A DNA stretch of 64,000 nt, taken from Owenia fusiformis. Taxonomy: Eukaryota; Annelida; Polychaeta; Sabellida; Oweniidae. The DNA lies in assembly GCA_903813345.2 (NCBI GenBank), contig CAIIXF020000009.1:20547759-20611758 (forward strand). Reading direction: 5' to 3'. Made by a program: the position numbers and the translations under genes. This document shows positions 1 through 13,800 of this stretch, one piece after another. A model generated the notes under the pieces. That model ran no database searches and was not told the origin of the DNA. It was given only the letters and a program-made list of their open reading frames with translations. Numbering within the stretch: position 1 is the first letter of the stretch; every line of letters begins with the position of its first letter.

Positions 1-239
1 TCGCTTAAGAATACATCTTGATTCTCAAGGTATTAGTTGCTCCAACTTCACCTTGATATATCTAGTGTAGTGTTCCATTCCTTAAGTAAACAAAACAAAA
101 TGCTTATGAGCATGGTGTGCTCACAGCAAAGACACGATTACGTGACAAACAGATCACTTCAATAGGTCCTTTCAATAGACATTCATTAAGGGCCATAAAA
201 TTGTCATTTGTAAGTGTGGTTACTTGTGAAATGAATATT

Positions 240-360
240 TGGACAAATTTGATTGGTACCGTGGTCAAACACACGGGGAATGAGCCACCACACAGTAATG
301 GGACAGAAAAATCATTTGTTCCAAGGGGTGTTATAACCACTTGGAATTCGAAGATGTTAA
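240..360. repeat. Interspersed repeat, copy 1 (second copy 3720-3890)
   Basis: The motifs GGGACAGAAAAAT and GTTATAACCAC followed by TTGGAA and AAGATG occur in the same order here and at 3720-3890 in a later intron of the same gene. The two are diverged copies of one short interspersed family. No coding potential is seen. Confidence 0.6.
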
Positions 361-387
361 GAATAGTCCACACCAGAAAGCAAAAAC

Positions 388-605
388 GTTGGAGGTTGTC
401 ACATCTAATCAGAGCACATCGCTTTATCACAACACACATTTCTTCACAATAATTCAGTTCAATCCTTCCCTCTCACACCTATTCTCTGTCTGGATGTTAG
501 AGTTTGTCACATCTAATCAGAGCACATTGCTTTATCACACCACACATTTCTTCATAATAATTCAGTTAAATCCTTCCTTCCCACACCTATTCTCTGTCTA
601 GATGT
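388..605. repeat. Two-copy tandem duplication, 108-bp unit
   Basis: The stretch from about 388 to 495 recurs at about 496 to 605 with a 108-bp offset and a few substitutions; both copies share GTCACATCTAATCAGAGCAC and CACACCTATTCTCTGTCT. It lies in the intron before the first visible carboxypeptidase exon. Short open frames here come from the repeat and are not genes. Confidence 0.85.
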
Positions 606-861
606 CAGGTTGGATAAATAGGAGTGAGTGATGAGAAGCAATGCTAAGCCTTTAGAAAAGAGTAGTTCAACATCATCTCAACTCTATTAAACCACAAACA
701 GTCATTCTGACCCACAATATTGTTATAAAAATCTAGAATTTAAGATTGTTTCATTGTTGCCTTCTCCAATTCTGTCCTTCAGTGATGCAAGTGGGAAAGA
801 TGCTATTGGTATCAGAATGGGATTATTTGATAATTTGATAGGTTAGAACACTATATTTCAG

Positions 862-3800
862 GTATCTGGCAGAGTCCTATGCCCTGACCCACAAGACAAT
901 GGCTGACCCCAGCCATCCCCCATGCGACATGACTGGGGACGACAACTTTGCTGCTCAGGGGGGCATCACCAATGGGGCAAAATGGTACTCCGTGCAAGGA
1001 GGTAAGAATTACATTTGCCAGCATAAGCTATTAGTCCTTTTCAATTGGATTAACATGGGACTGTTGTGTGAATAATAAATATAACTTTATAACTCTATAA
1101 TTAGGCCCCCACTCTAGCAATAATGAGTTACTATGAAAAGAAATGAAAGCAGCAGGTGGGTCTCTAAAGATAAAGGTAATATAATCATAAAATGAGTATC
1201 TTTTGTATAATTAGTTCATGACTTGAATAATTCCTGTTTTTTCACATCATTTCACTCGCTGTGTTTCACATTGTTGCTTATAGCCTACAGTGTATTATTT
1301 AATCCTTGAGCAAGTATCATCATAGGCTATAACATAGCAAAATAGAGCTGATCTAATTTATGATTGTGTTTTATCCAGGCATGCAGGACTTCAATTACCT
1401 GGCCACAAATGACTTTGAAATTACCATTGAGATGGGATGTGATAAGTTTCCACCTGCTAGTGATCTGGAGACAAAGTACTGGCCCGAAAACAAAGATGCG
1501 CTCGTCAACTATATGTGGCAGGTATACAGATATATGAGGGTTATTGTATGGGACGTTTTGGTTATGGGATATATCCAATGGAAAATATAGATATGTTACA
1601 GAGTTCCCAAAGGAACAATTTAATTTAATAATTTACATGGGCTGATATGGGAGTCCAGGGGTATGATGTATACGTTTTTGTTGCAAAAATGATAGGCGTA
1701 ATTTTGGGAAAATCTTGCCAATTTGAAATATGTTGTTTTCAAAATTGGTTCTTACAACCATAAAATAAAAGATAAAGCCATAGAAACAATGCCAATTTTA
1801 AATGGTATGCCTCTATAGGCCCGTCTTTCTTTGTGTTCACTTGTTGTTCTACATTAGCCATACTGTGATTTTACCAGGTCCATATTGGAATTCGTGGCTT
1901 TGTTCGACAAGCTGGTAAAGATGGTAAAGGACTTGCAAATGCTTCCATACATGTAACGAATCTCACAGGCACACCAAAGGAAATCAACCATGACATTACT
2001 ACAGGTCGGTTGCTACATATATATTTTTTTAAATGGGGGATATATTACTGTAAACGTTCTATATTACTATTGTACTCTTAGTCTGACATCATGATTTCTT
2101 TGGTAAAAATTATGGATTTAGGACTTTTGTAACTGATAACCTCAGTCTACTTAACCAGATTAAAATTAAACTGTAAGTCCAATAGTAAAAATATAATCAG
2201 TGGTAAAACTGTTTTTATTTTGATTTATTTTACGCCCATAAAAGTGTCTTGAGCTTGAAAAGTTAAAATGGAGGATCTCCCAATAGCACAACAGCCCACC
2301 ACATCCATAAATGTTGCTGTTTCTATAAAAATAGAAATATTTGGTGTTTCAGCTCACGATGGGGATTACTGGCGCTTGTTGATAGATGGCGTGTATGATG
2401 TGAAAGCTTCAGCAGATGGTTACGAACCTGTCACAAAGCGTGTTACAGTCAAGAACCAGGAACACTCACTTGCCCAAGTAAGTCAGCTAAGGAAATAATA
2501 AGGTTTACTTTTAAATGAAAATCAAGTATATGGAAATCAACGTTTGAAAATTTTGTTATATTGGGAAAGGGGGTTAAACCTGACATAATTTTTCCATTTA
2601 CCAGGGATCAGCTAAATGACTCACAATAAAAGGTGTCCACATTATATGGTTCTACTAGTGCTGGATGAAAGATGCTCGCATTAAGAGATTTTACTGTATT
2701 GTTATGCTATGTAATTACCTCTTCAATTCTTTTGGGTTTTTGGAGAGCTTTATCGGCAGTTAGAAGGTTGTATTACTTTATCCTTTCAGCTAATAAAGCT
2801 CTTTAAATAAACCCAAAGGAATAGTTTGATATGACTTCTTGTGCATTACGCTAGATACCATATAAATGATTGCATCGTATTAAATTTCCAAAACTTACAA
2901 TGTATTAAGTAAATGGGATATTGTTTCTGAAAGGGAAAGAATTACTCAAAATTGCAATTTCATGCATCTTCTATTTGTTAAAAGTTGTTAAAAAATATGG
3001 GTTTCTTATTTAATCAACATTAATGTAACATTAAGGAATATCCATTTACTTTTAGTTTATTTTTCAATTACCTTTCCACTCGTTTGATTTGCTCCTTCAA
3101 AGAACTCCCGGGAGCTTTATCTACACTCTTAGGCACAATCCTTTGATCTCAGTCTTACCCAATCAGAATATGCCAGTCAAAATCTATCTGTCAATCAGAA
3201 TTTTACTATTATGAGTTCAGACTTCCATGAAAGCCCACGGTTGTTGAGATCTTATCAACATCCAAACTTTATATTCAGTTTTCAATTCAATACATTTTAG
3301 TAAACACTTAATAATATAATTTAGTTTGTTGTAATTATTGCTCGCCTTTGGGAATCAGGCTCATTTCCTATAACTGGTGTATATATATGTATTACATGTA
3401 ACATGTTTTCTGTTGTTGTTTACTTGTAGAGTGTTGACTTTGAGCTGAAGCCTCTTGCTGCTGACAAGGAAGAGGTTGGTATCAATTTACATGTAAATAT
3501 AATATGTCAAATATGATTTATGATCAGTTTTCTTATTTATGAAAACTAGATATACTCGTACATAATGTAAATAATACATACATAAGTATACTTGAAAATA
3601 ATTGATATTATATTCATCTTTTACATTTTGCTTCTGATTGAAATTATTTTGACATCATATTTATGGGAATCACCCAAAGCTTTTTAACCAATCAAAATGA
3701 AGTATTTCAATCGACAGTCCTCTTGATTCACAAGGTTTTGGTTAAAACAAATATTGAAACATTTTTGAATGGTTCCGGTGGAAATCTTAATGCATGACAC

Positions 3801-6044
3801 ACCACAGAAACAGGACAGAAAAATAAGCATATGCAATATGTATCCAAGAGGTGTGTTATTATAACCACCTTGGAAGTCAAAGATGACTGACATTTTTGAT
3901 TTGACATGTTTGATTAAATGAAGCCCACCTTAACTCTAGCTCTTTATTATTTACAGGTAAAACAATCTCTCTCTGACCTCAGTGAGAATGACGTTGATCA
4001 AGAGGTCAGTACATGTTTATATAAAACTCTTAATTTTTGAAATTTGACTTGTGATCTGTTTTGCGTAATAATAAAAATATTGTTTTATATGAATGAATCA
4101 AATCTATTTCAATTATTGCTCCTATCATGAACAGGTATAGCAAACTTAATGTAAGTGGTTTATGCTTTAATCCGAGGAAAGCTATTATTAAGAAAATATA
4201 ATAATAGATGGTGAAGTAATGAGAGGGTATGGATATAGGTTTTATCCTGAGAAAAAAATACATCTTTCAAGAGACCATTTAGAAGGATAAAGCCTACATC
4301 CGAATTTGACCATCATACAGTAACTAATTTATCCCATATTTGTAATTGGCCAAATTGCCATTATTGTCATGCACTCATGCTATCCTAGAAAGCAATACAT
4401 TTATCTCCAATAGCAGTATATAAAATATGTGTCTGATACAACATTTATATGTGTCATTTCCATTGTGGGATAGATTAGATACTGTACTGAAAAATGTTAC
4501 TTTTATCCTTCAATATGCAGTCCTAACTATGGTACAATATGGGTCTATTAGGCATTAAGGTCATATCAGAGATTAGACTGAAGCTTGGGTTCCCTGAGTG
4601 AATCCAGAAATAGTAGGATCTAGTGCATTTATATCCACTCCCCTGTAGATCCTCTCTGTGGGGTTGGTAAACACATGCTGTATTTAGAGGTTTCATCTGC
4701 AGTTGAAGTGAATAGTCAAATCTTCAGTCTTTTAGTTATATTTGAATGAAGATATTTGTGACATTCAACATAAAATGTGCATAAACAGTTATAAATTTCC
4801 ACATTTTCCAATAAGTTTTGGCTGTTTACATGGCTATAAACATATAATAAATAGAGGATGTTCTTTTTATTCCATAGTTAAAGTCATCATCAGAATCGTC
4901 GGAAATTAAGTTATTTAATTCGGATTTTCCAAACGATCCGGCGATGTTGACGCTTAGCCTCGTTTTGAGTCTGAAGTAGCAAAAATCCATAAACCATTGC
5001 ATACGGCGCCATATGTCATGGCTAAAAAACCGTATGCCATGGTTAAGTGAAAATTTGTCAAAAATATCATATTCTACCACTGATTACAAAAATACCGTTT
5101 TTATTTTCACATGTTATCCTATGAATATCATGCTAACTATGGAATAAACAAATACAGTATTTGTTATTCAAATAGCATATAGTCAATATTTGATTAGCAG
5201 AAATATGTCTTTCAAAATAGGATTGAGATTGTTTTATATGTTTTTTACTACCTCTTAATATCTGAATATTTTGACAGAATGGAGATGGGCTCATTTCAGA
5301 TATTCTGTATATCAGAATTTACAATTCATTTCAACCTTAGTGTACCCTAGTTTCCATTTTGATTTTCGGTGGCCAGAAGCCCATGGTGCAAATAAGAAAA
5401 TGAGATGATCTTACATTAATGCAGTGTATGATAAATTGATTGGGATAAGTTTCCCCCTAACAAGATAATCTCATTAATATTAGGGAATTATTAGGGATTA
5501 GTGGCATTACTGAATTTAATTTTGTCTAGACTATTTTCTATCCCTTACATAAAACCATATCCTCAATTTTATTTCATGTCAAAATCAGTAGCTACCCTAT
5601 TTGCTGCATAAATTCCAATAAACAGTTTGTAAGGGTAATTAACATTACCTATTTAAAATTATATTTATAGAAAAACATCTGAACTTGTCAATCCAGTCAA
5701 AGACTATTTTGATGTCGATTTCAAATTCTTTGAGAAATTAACTTCTTTGGGGTATCAGAAATTTGGTTTTGTTATAGAAACATTGAACATTACAGATGCT
5801 TAAAGTGATCAATAAGATTTTAACTAATATGAGAGGGGGGCATGAAGCTTTGTTAAATTAGTTTTGAGAGAAAAGTTCATATTTTGACATTACTCCCTTA
5901 AGTAAAATATACTCTGATGTTCACTTGCAGATCCAAGACATGTCAGATGAGGAATTAGAGAGAGCTCTAGAGGAAGTCATGGAGATCAGAGAGGAGCTTA
6001 ACAAATTTGATTGGCTGAGATACCTCCAGGAGGATGAATATTAA
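862..6044 (+). CDS. CPE: Carboxypeptidase E-like metallocarboxypeptidase (M14B), 3' part, 7 exons
   Basis: Exons read from splice sites and phase: 862-1001, 1379-1521, 1878-2004, 2353-2477, 3430-3474, 3957-4004, 5931-6044 (stop TAA), together 246 codons plus stop. The 5' exons lie off the left edge. The first two exons carry the end of the M14 catalytic domain: [13 protein letters not shown] with the substrate-side Tyr, GMQDFNYL, then [13 protein letters not shown], whose Glu after TI is the catalytic base of the family. Exons 3-5 encode the transthyretin-like domain ([28 protein letters not shown]). The last two exons encode an acidic tail that looks helical ([19 protein letters not shown]), placed like the C-terminal sorting/membrane helix of vertebrate CPE. 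The family removes C-terminal Lys/Arg from prohormone intermediates in secretory granules. The SDP..PPC-like stretch of exon 1 ([11 protein letters not shown]) favours CPE over CPN, CPD or CPM. Zinc ligands are upstream and cannot be checked. Confidence 0.9.
2735..2824. repeat. Imperfect inverted repeat (hairpin)
   Basis: ATTCTTTTGGGTTT and GAGAGCTTTA on the left face TAAAGCTCTTT and AAACCCAAAGGAAT on the right, giving arms of about 27 bp around a 35-bp centre. It resembles a small MITE or stem-loop in the intron after carboxypeptidase exon 4. Confidence 0.55.
3720..3890. repeat. Interspersed repeat, copy 2 (see 240-360)
   Basis: Diverged match to 240-360: CACACCACAGAAACAGGACAGAAAAAT, then TTATTATAACCACCTTGGAA and AAAGATG in the same order. 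Intronic, between carboxypeptidase exons 5 and 6. Confidence 0.55.
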
Positions 6045-9000
6045 ACATCTCTGATTGGGCATTGGAACTATTTTCTTTAGAACTACTTAATTGGATAATA
6101 GGATTTTCTCAACATCATACTTGGAGTTTAATTTTTGAGTCATTTCATACTCGGATATTTTGATGTTGATCAAGGCATTAATGTATAGTGGTAATGTAAA
6201 TGAACCAGTATTATTTGAAAATGTGTGAATGGACATTTTTTGTAAAATTTTGACAAGGCAACTACCTCATACCTGGCTCCACCCCTGACCTACTTAAGTC
6301 CTATACACACACACTGATATATCTGAGAGACTTCCAGTCTGTTATTGAAACACGAGGGATCTGCTGATGTTCTGTTAATTAGATTTGATTCTAAGGACAA
6401 GTCCAGTAAATGATGATTGATTTGAAGCTATAGGCTTAGCGAACACAATCTATCATTTTCTGAGATTAAGGGCCTTGTTTTCATAGATATACAAGATCTC
6501 AGTTCACATTGATAACATTAGGTAGCAAATGTAGCTGGAAAATATTCAACTGGTTGTCTGACTATATTGTCCCGAAACTTTGATGTTTTATTTAAAGTGT
6601 ATTTTAAATGGCTATAGTTGTTGGCCCATCCTGTACATTGTGACATCACAGAGAAAGTAGCTCCAATGTCCTTCTATGAATGAATGGTCACATTATAATT
6701 GATGCTGACATTTTAATAATATTAGTATTAGTGTATTAGTCCCATACAAAAAATGCAGATCACAGTATAAATATTGTAACAATCAGTTGGTGATAAACTG
6801 TGGTTAACATCTATGCTTAAGCCATAGTTTTCGTGAGTATATTACAGTATACATAATAATATAAATGGTCACTGTATACTATGCTAAAATGTAAAGTTGC
6901 TCCTCTAGCAAGATTTATTTTCCTAAATTATCAAATTTGGTTATACCAGGCAGTTTGTATGTAGGTTATAATTTAATGCAAATGTTTATTGCAATTTATT
7001 GTGTCTTTCATGGTAGACATACTTATAGATTAAGGTGAGCAGAGTGGAATAATTAATCTGGAGTACATTATAAAGAGTTAAAAGCTGAAGTCTATTGTCC
7101 TCTGGGTGTGATGTCATGGTTTCTATGGTTACAACGATGGGCTCAGGATTTGTCGCTAAAAATGTTTTGGTAATGTGCTCCTGGATAATTAAGTTGGGCC
7201 TAATATGTGCGTTGTATTCTTTGTTAGTGCAATATACGAAAAGCCACAAATTAGTCTCACTTTGTCTGCCTTAATATAACCAGCTAGATACTTACACTCT
7301 AGCTTCCTTAAGTGGAAGCTCCTTACAAACGAGAAGGTATACAGGGTTAGTGTATACATGGCATAGGACATTTAATATATTGTGCAATATATATGTAAGA
7401 CTTGTAAATATTCATTTGCATGGAGAAACTGGAGAGTGAGATAGAAGAGATGGAAGGTTGTGGTAGCGCTCAGAGAAATAATACTTTTGGAAATAAATTG
7501 TACACTCCGCTCCATAAGTTTTGCAACCAAAATTTTTCATTGGATAGCATATCCGACCCAACAATGTTTGTACTGGTGTCTCAATTTTGTTCATTGATTA
7601 CAAAAGTTCAGAATTTATTACAAAGATGAACTTTAAAATTGCTATAAATGCTTAACACAAACAGGCTTTAATTTATGATCAAAAGGGGGACTTTTGCCCA
7701 ACTTAAGGAGAGAAGTGTATATGACTAAGTGGTCTGGTCAAAATATTGACCAATCGAATAATGCCAAATACATAGAAATGAAAACATGTTTTTTGCTTCC
7801 TAATCCTAAGATAGTTCCCATGGCCACATTTTCCAATTGGTATTATTTCAATGTGCTCTTATAATGCTTAGTTGTGGGATTGAAATGTTATGAAATATCT
7901 GGATGAGTTCAATATGACCGTGAGATCAATCATTCCATATTTTAAGGTTTATAATGAATGGAATTATAAATCTTAAAAATTAGAAGTTTGAAAGATTGCT
8001 GAACTAAAAGACATACTTAATTAATGCATTTTGTGAAAATGTATTTACATTCATTGTTTAATAAGAAAACTGGTGTATTATATGGCACCAGTTTACATAG
8101 GTTATTCTTGAACATGTACACAGACAAAGAAATATACATACTGTACCTTATTAACACATTGTAACTAAAACAGTATTGGATATGTACTAGGCTATTATTA
8201 AATGATCTCTGGAAATAGGATGCACACATTGCTACTGAATGGTAGCCATAATTCACATATTGGTTGCCAGTAACAACATATTGGTTGCTAGGCTCCACAT
8301 ATTATTGGGTTCATATTTGTTGCTGGTATCAGATTCTTTGGGGGATATTAGTTTAACAAATACAAATATAAGACTGTCTGTGTATATGTTCAACTGACTC
8401 AAAAATTGTTATATTTTATCAAATATTATTGATGTTATATGTAAAATATATTTTATGTACATATTGCAATTTGGCAATATATTTCTGGTATTCTGACTGA
8501 TTTTTGAAGTAACAAAGTACTTAATGGACAAACTACTTGAAAAACTAGCCATATTGATTCCTTTGTACTTAATTTAGACTTTGAAATTACAATTTTATCA
8601 ACAGCTCTACATTGGGTTAAACATTCAACATATACAAATTATTTGGTAATGGTATTTTAAAGAACAATATCACCTTTACAGATGGACACTTAGACTAAGA
8701 AAAAAACAAAGTCTAACTCATTCCAATAGCAATTGTAGTACAATGTACATGTATTTTTTCTTATTGTATCTGTTACATGTAAAAAAATTGAGAACATGTT
8801 TCAACAAACATATTTTTGAAGCTGAAAAGTTTCTAGATCAGCAATATTTCCTTGATTCCTACTTAGCCTCCTCAAAGTTTGAATCAAGAGAATCTAGAAA
8901 CTAAAACCTTTTGAAAATAGCCAGAGATTTTCATGAAACATGTACTTGAATTTGAAAATGTGAAAATTGTTCATAATACATACACAGAATTGTAATATGC

Positions 9001-9770
9001 AAAGATTTGTATATCATCAGAATGCCCTTACAATTTATGTATTTTTATCGGATAACTGCTGATATTTGCAAATTGGCAAGTTTAATAAAGAATATAATGT
9101 TTAATATACAGCTTATATTACAACTGGTAATTTCCACATATTGCTATTAACTGAACATTATACTCCTAGATTTATTGTGAAATATGAACATGGGAATTTA
9201 TATTTTTTATTTATTATGCTCTTATTCATATCTGTGAATTTACATGTATTTACTTTATTTTACTTAACAATATATAGATGTAATTTACAATTTTTGGAGT
9301 TATCAATTTATTAAACAATGGCATAAGGTACTTTACAATATTGCTTGATTATATATCTGATGATATACAAAGCATTGATGTATGTATGCATTTATAAATA
9401 AGGACAAAATGTCTTACAAAAATGTTTATAATTTGTTCCAGTTTCTGGTTTTTGCAGGATATGTTGATTGAAACCAGTTTATATGTAAATATATATAAAA
9501 CATATTTGGCTCGAAAAAAACTGCTCGCCATTGAGAGAGAGTTGTATTACATAAAAAGCAATGGTTAAATAAGTATTTTATTTATGTCAGAAATTGTGTA
9601 TAATAGAAATTTACTCAAGTTGATCTTGAAGCTTTTACAAATTGCAATATTATATTTAAGAAACCAGAAACTGGAATAATAACATTTGAATATTTATTTG
9701 TGAATAAATAAGTGCTTTCGTGGAAATCTGTGTTCTGTTTGGAATTTGAAAGCGTTTCATTGCCCTTCCC
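6045..9770. other. Intergenic AT-rich DNA, no gene seen
   Basis: This follows the carboxypeptidase stop codon and probably begins with its 3' UTR. A TTTAATAAAG at about 9081 is one of several possible poly(A) signals. Short open frames on both strands lack splice context, recognisable motifs or biased codon use. The downstream gene MOSMO faces this region, so the two genes converge. Confidence 0.6.
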
Positions 9771-9779
9771 TTTCCTACA

Positions 9780-10225
9780 TACCAGCCAGAGATTACCATT
9801 TGCATACTTTATTACCATTTGCATACTTTATTATTACCATTTGTATGGTTTATTACCTTCAGATTCTCATTTTTTCCCCAAATGCACGGTGAAGTGTGAC
9901 AGAAAGAAAAAGCCTCTTATCAGATCTATCGCAAACCCAGTAGCATGGGATGAATAATCAAATCTTAGTTAATACTATCAATGTAACACCATTTGTAATC
10001 TTGCTCATGCAATACCATTTGTAATCTAAATCCTATGTGACACAATTTGTAATCTTAACCATGTGACACTATTTGTAAAATAGTCCTTTTTGACACCATT
10101 TGTAATTTTGCCCATGCAATACCATTTGTAATCTAAATCCTATGTGACACAATTTGTAATCTTTACCATGTGACATTTTTTTGTAAAATGAACCTTTTTG
10201 ACACCATTTGTAATCTATGCCCACT
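9780..10225. repeat. Tandem repeats built on ACCATTTGTAAT / ACCATTTGCATA
   Basis: At 9793-9857 a block of TTACCATTTGCATACTTTA is repeated. From about 9985 to 10220 a unit of about 28 bp (CACCATTTGTAATCT plus a spacer such as TGTGA) recurs eight or more times. The series is organised as two longer blocks of about 113 bp, each with the same order of variant units. The block is intergenic, between the convergent carboxypeptidase and MOSMO genes. Confidence 0.75.
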
Positions 10226-10259
10226 TGACATCCTCTCAAAGGTAGAGCAAATTGTCATA

Positions 10260-10468
10260 TACTGTATAAGTGGTATTTGATCTGAGTGGTTTATTTGCCG
10301 TATGGTCAAATGTCCTCATTTTACCAATTTTAATTTTCCTAATAACAAGAAACTTCCCATTGTATAAGATTATGAAGATAATCTTTCCGACATCTAATTT
10401 TCGGAACCTGGCAAAAATCAGGCAATAGGCAAATTAAATGAATAGACAAAATTACCACTTATACAGTA
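10260..10468. mobile_element. MITE with TIR TACTGTATAAGTGGTA, copy 1
   Basis: The 209-bp sequence begins TACTGTATAAGTGGTA and ends TACCACTTATACAGTA, a perfect 16-bp terminal inverted repeat. The interior is non-coding and AT-rich. A second copy in opposite orientation lies at 41132-41340 in a PARG intron and shares internal blocks such as AAACTTCCCATTG and its complement, which shows it is a mobile family. Confidence 0.85.
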
Positions 10469-10614
10469 CTTGGTAGCAGGAGGGTAAATGGCAAATTATA
10501 TTTGTGATCTTCAAATATAGTTACTGTACTGGTAAGTAAAATACCAATATGTGTGACTGCTTTAGCCATAACCCTATCCCAAAAGATTATTTCTTGCTCA
10601 GTATTTTATCAGCT

Positions 10615-10620
10615 TTTATT
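10615..10620 (-). terminator. Candidate MOSMO poly(A) signal AATAAA
   Basis: TTTATT on the plus strand reads AATAAA in the MOSMO direction, about 190 bp after the stop codon. It is the nearest canonical hexamer after the 20-bp repeats. The cleavage site cannot be confirmed from sequence. Confidence 0.45.
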
Positions 10621-10683
10621 TCTGTGACACATTGTCACATGTATGGCCTTGTACTGCACTTTTATGAAGGTGGAGCTTACAGT

Positions 10684-10784
10684 ACATGACATCAGCACTG
10701 TCCATGACATCATCACTGTCTATGACATCAGCACTGTCCATGACATCAGCACTGTTCATGACATCAACACCTTCCATGACACCC
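10684..10784. repeat. Five to six tandem 20-bp units with TGACATCA core
   Basis: CATGACATCAGCACTGTC and close variants repeat with a 20-bp period. The block lies 24-124 bp beyond the MOSMO stop codon on its transcribed side, before a poly(A) signal at 10615-10620, so it is probably in the MOSMO 3' UTR. TGACATCA resembles an AP-1/CRE half-site, but no function can be inferred from that alone. Confidence 0.8.
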
Positions 10785-10807
10785 AGCAAGGGCGTCTTTT
10801 TATTTGA

Positions 10808-13800
10808 CTAGAAATTATTCATGACTGGAGAAATGCAAACCTTTCCAGAGAATAGTTCTGAAGTAACTGTGCATATTATAGAGAGCACAAATAGTACATA
10901 GGCCACCCCTGGTTGTACAGGTGTAGGGAGATGATAAGGCCGCCCTCCTATCTCATCTGTGGAGAACCCAATTGGAAACACTAAGGCTGCCAGGCAGAGT
11001 AACACAACTGAAAATGCCCCATATAAATTGTTTAATGTTGAAACGAGTTACATTTTGCAAGAGGTCACCTCTGATGAAGTCACAAATACAACATCTAAAA
11101 CAAATAAAATGTATTCTCTGTTCCAGCAATTTTGAGTTTCATGTAGTAAAATATTACATGTCTCGCTCTAAATGGTTTAAAATTATGGTTGCCATTGGAA
11201 CCATTGTCATGACAATGTGGCATATGGTCTGACAATTAAATGTTTTGATTGCAATTTACTGAGTAACACCAAAAGTTAAAGGCATTCCAAGACAATGAGC
11301 ATAATTTTGTGAGATAGATGCTATGCATCTGAAAAAAATTCTCACCTGCTCCAAAAGCCATAAATCTTGCATATTTAATGACATGTCTCTCCCAAGCAGC
11401 TACAAGGGTGAGGAAGCAAGTTGAGGTTAGGCAAAGGATTGCTGCTATTATAATCACAAATGTAATTGTCCAAACTGGTGTCACTTGCCCACTGATGCAT
11501 ATCTCAGGACGTTTACCAATTATTGCACAATACCGAGTTAGACCAAGTCTCATGTGACCTGCAATGTAAGAATGAGACAATTAATATAAATAACATAGGT
11601 CTTGCCAGGGGTGCACCCATAATTACTAAAAATAGAAACATTAGATAGAAGAAAAGAGCTTAATGCTTTTTGTTTGAAGTGTCTAGCTCAATTTTGAAGG
11701 AAGTTGCATCAACTTTTTTAAAACTCAAAGTTTTTTTGGCTCATTTATGCCAAGATCGCACCCGCTCCCACTGACTGAAATCTGGCTACGTTCCTAATAA
11801 ATAATAATACATGGCTGTCCACTGAGCCTGTATATACTATCAGAAAGAACAAAATTACAGAATCAATGCTTTAACTTGTTCTTACAGGAATGTTGTTACA
11901 TGAGTTTTACAGGAATGTTGTTACATGCATTTCACCTGTAAGTTTCAGCAGATTAACCTTGAGTAATTGTAATCTTCAATTTGTGCTTGTTATGCTGTTT
12001 CAAACATCAACTTTTCATTTCAAGCAAATGAGCTGTTTCCCTCACATGTCAAGCATGAACAAATGTAAATACTATGGTGCAATAGATAGTTTGTTAGTCT
12101 CCAATGTGTGGTTAATTTTTAATTCTAGATATTTTTGGGCAAATAACAAAATTTCATGCCCTTTCAATCCTTAATTAATAAGAAAGTTACAACTATACTA
12201 CTTGTGCTTTTTAATTTCAAAACTGCACTTCTAGATTTCTAGTTTTCCACTTTAAGATAAAGTGGAAAACAATATTTCCAATTTTATTTTCCCATAGGGA
12301 AAACTCACGGGATCCATTGCTTTCAGCTAATTTTGGTCACCCATAATGGATATCTTTAAAACCCCCAAGGGAATCACTTATTCCTTTAAGGGGTTAACTG
12401 TGTGTCGAAACTCAACATACTGATGCAACAAAAATTAAAAAAGCAGGGGTGGAAGGGGTTTAAAATCAGAACAACATTTTAGAAAAAACATGTGTGTGAG
12501 TTGTTTGCATCTTCCCTGTCTCAAAGTCAAAATTATTTTATCATCTCTATGAGTGCTTTTCCTGGAGGTAATGCATTGGTCTAACATATGCACCTGTTTA
12601 AATCCTAAGAGAATAGCCAAAATCCAACATATGACTGTCCGAAATCTGTTGCGATACTTTCCCTCCTCCTTTGTTGTAAAAAAACAAATTATAGATTGAA
12701 ATCTTAAATTGCACCCCCCCCCCAGCCCCCCTTGACAATTGCTGGCTATGCCCTGGGATCGAATTAAAATAATATTACGAAAATCCATAGGATGTCCTAT
12801 CTATCCCATAGTACATCTCTAAAACAAAACCAACCATTTCAAAATAACATTCATTCATTCATGAAGTGACGCATGAAATCACCATATAACAATACATGTC
12901 ACATTGGCGGGAGTTGTCAAATCCGTGGAAAAAAGTGACATCAATGGAATATTCTCAGTACTCCACAAATAGACAATTTTGAAATTTGGAATGATAATAT
13001 TCTATAGCCAACATATGTTAAAATTTAGGGATTGAAAATTATTTGTTTTCATAGCAAGTGCAAAAATGGCTGATGGAGTAAATTAATTTGCATATTTGTT
13101 ACTTCCCTAGCTTTATTTCCGTTTGACAATACGCTGTGTTACTTTTTATTACTTAATTGTACGTAACTACTTTATTGAATTGTTATAATGTTTATTTTTG
13201 GGAAGTGAAGCTTCCTAAAATTGATAATTTTGTGAAGAAAATTTCCTACTTTTTCCCACATGATGGACATGATGATCAATAGACTGAATTCTCAAGATAT
13301 TCAGTCTATTGGATAGAGACTGTTACTCCACAATATCACTTTTTCTAGAGTTTGCGTAAAAAAACGGGTGACCGGGTAACCAGGTAGCCGCAGGCCCGTA
13401 GCCAGGGGGGGTTCGGGGGGTTCGGGCGAACCCCCCCCTGGCCAAAATTTATTTCAAAATCATGCAGTTTTTCACCATTCTGACTAATTTTTGAGTGATT
13501 TTTGGCCATATTTGCCAAAGTGAACCCCCCCTGGAATGTTTTAGAAAAACGAACCCCCCCTTGGAAAATTCTGGCTACGGGCCTGTAGCCGGGTACCTAA
13601 CGTTCCTACCAGGGTTATGAATTTGATTTTTTGATTTTATCATTTTTATCCCTCAAAATGCCCAACCTGCCTCTAACTCAACGCATCAGTCATAAAACCA
13701 ATCAAGCAAACAACCAACCAAGCAACCAACTAATCTTCCAATTAACCAACCGCCAAAACAAACAAACATTGATATCCTGTCAATCACTTGAAAGCAATAA

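Noticed and set aside
7420-7629. 69-codon plus-strand frame starting MEKLESEIEEMEG
   Set aside because: Only the first residues look protein-like; an equally long frame overlaps on the other strand, and no splice sites or family motif support it.
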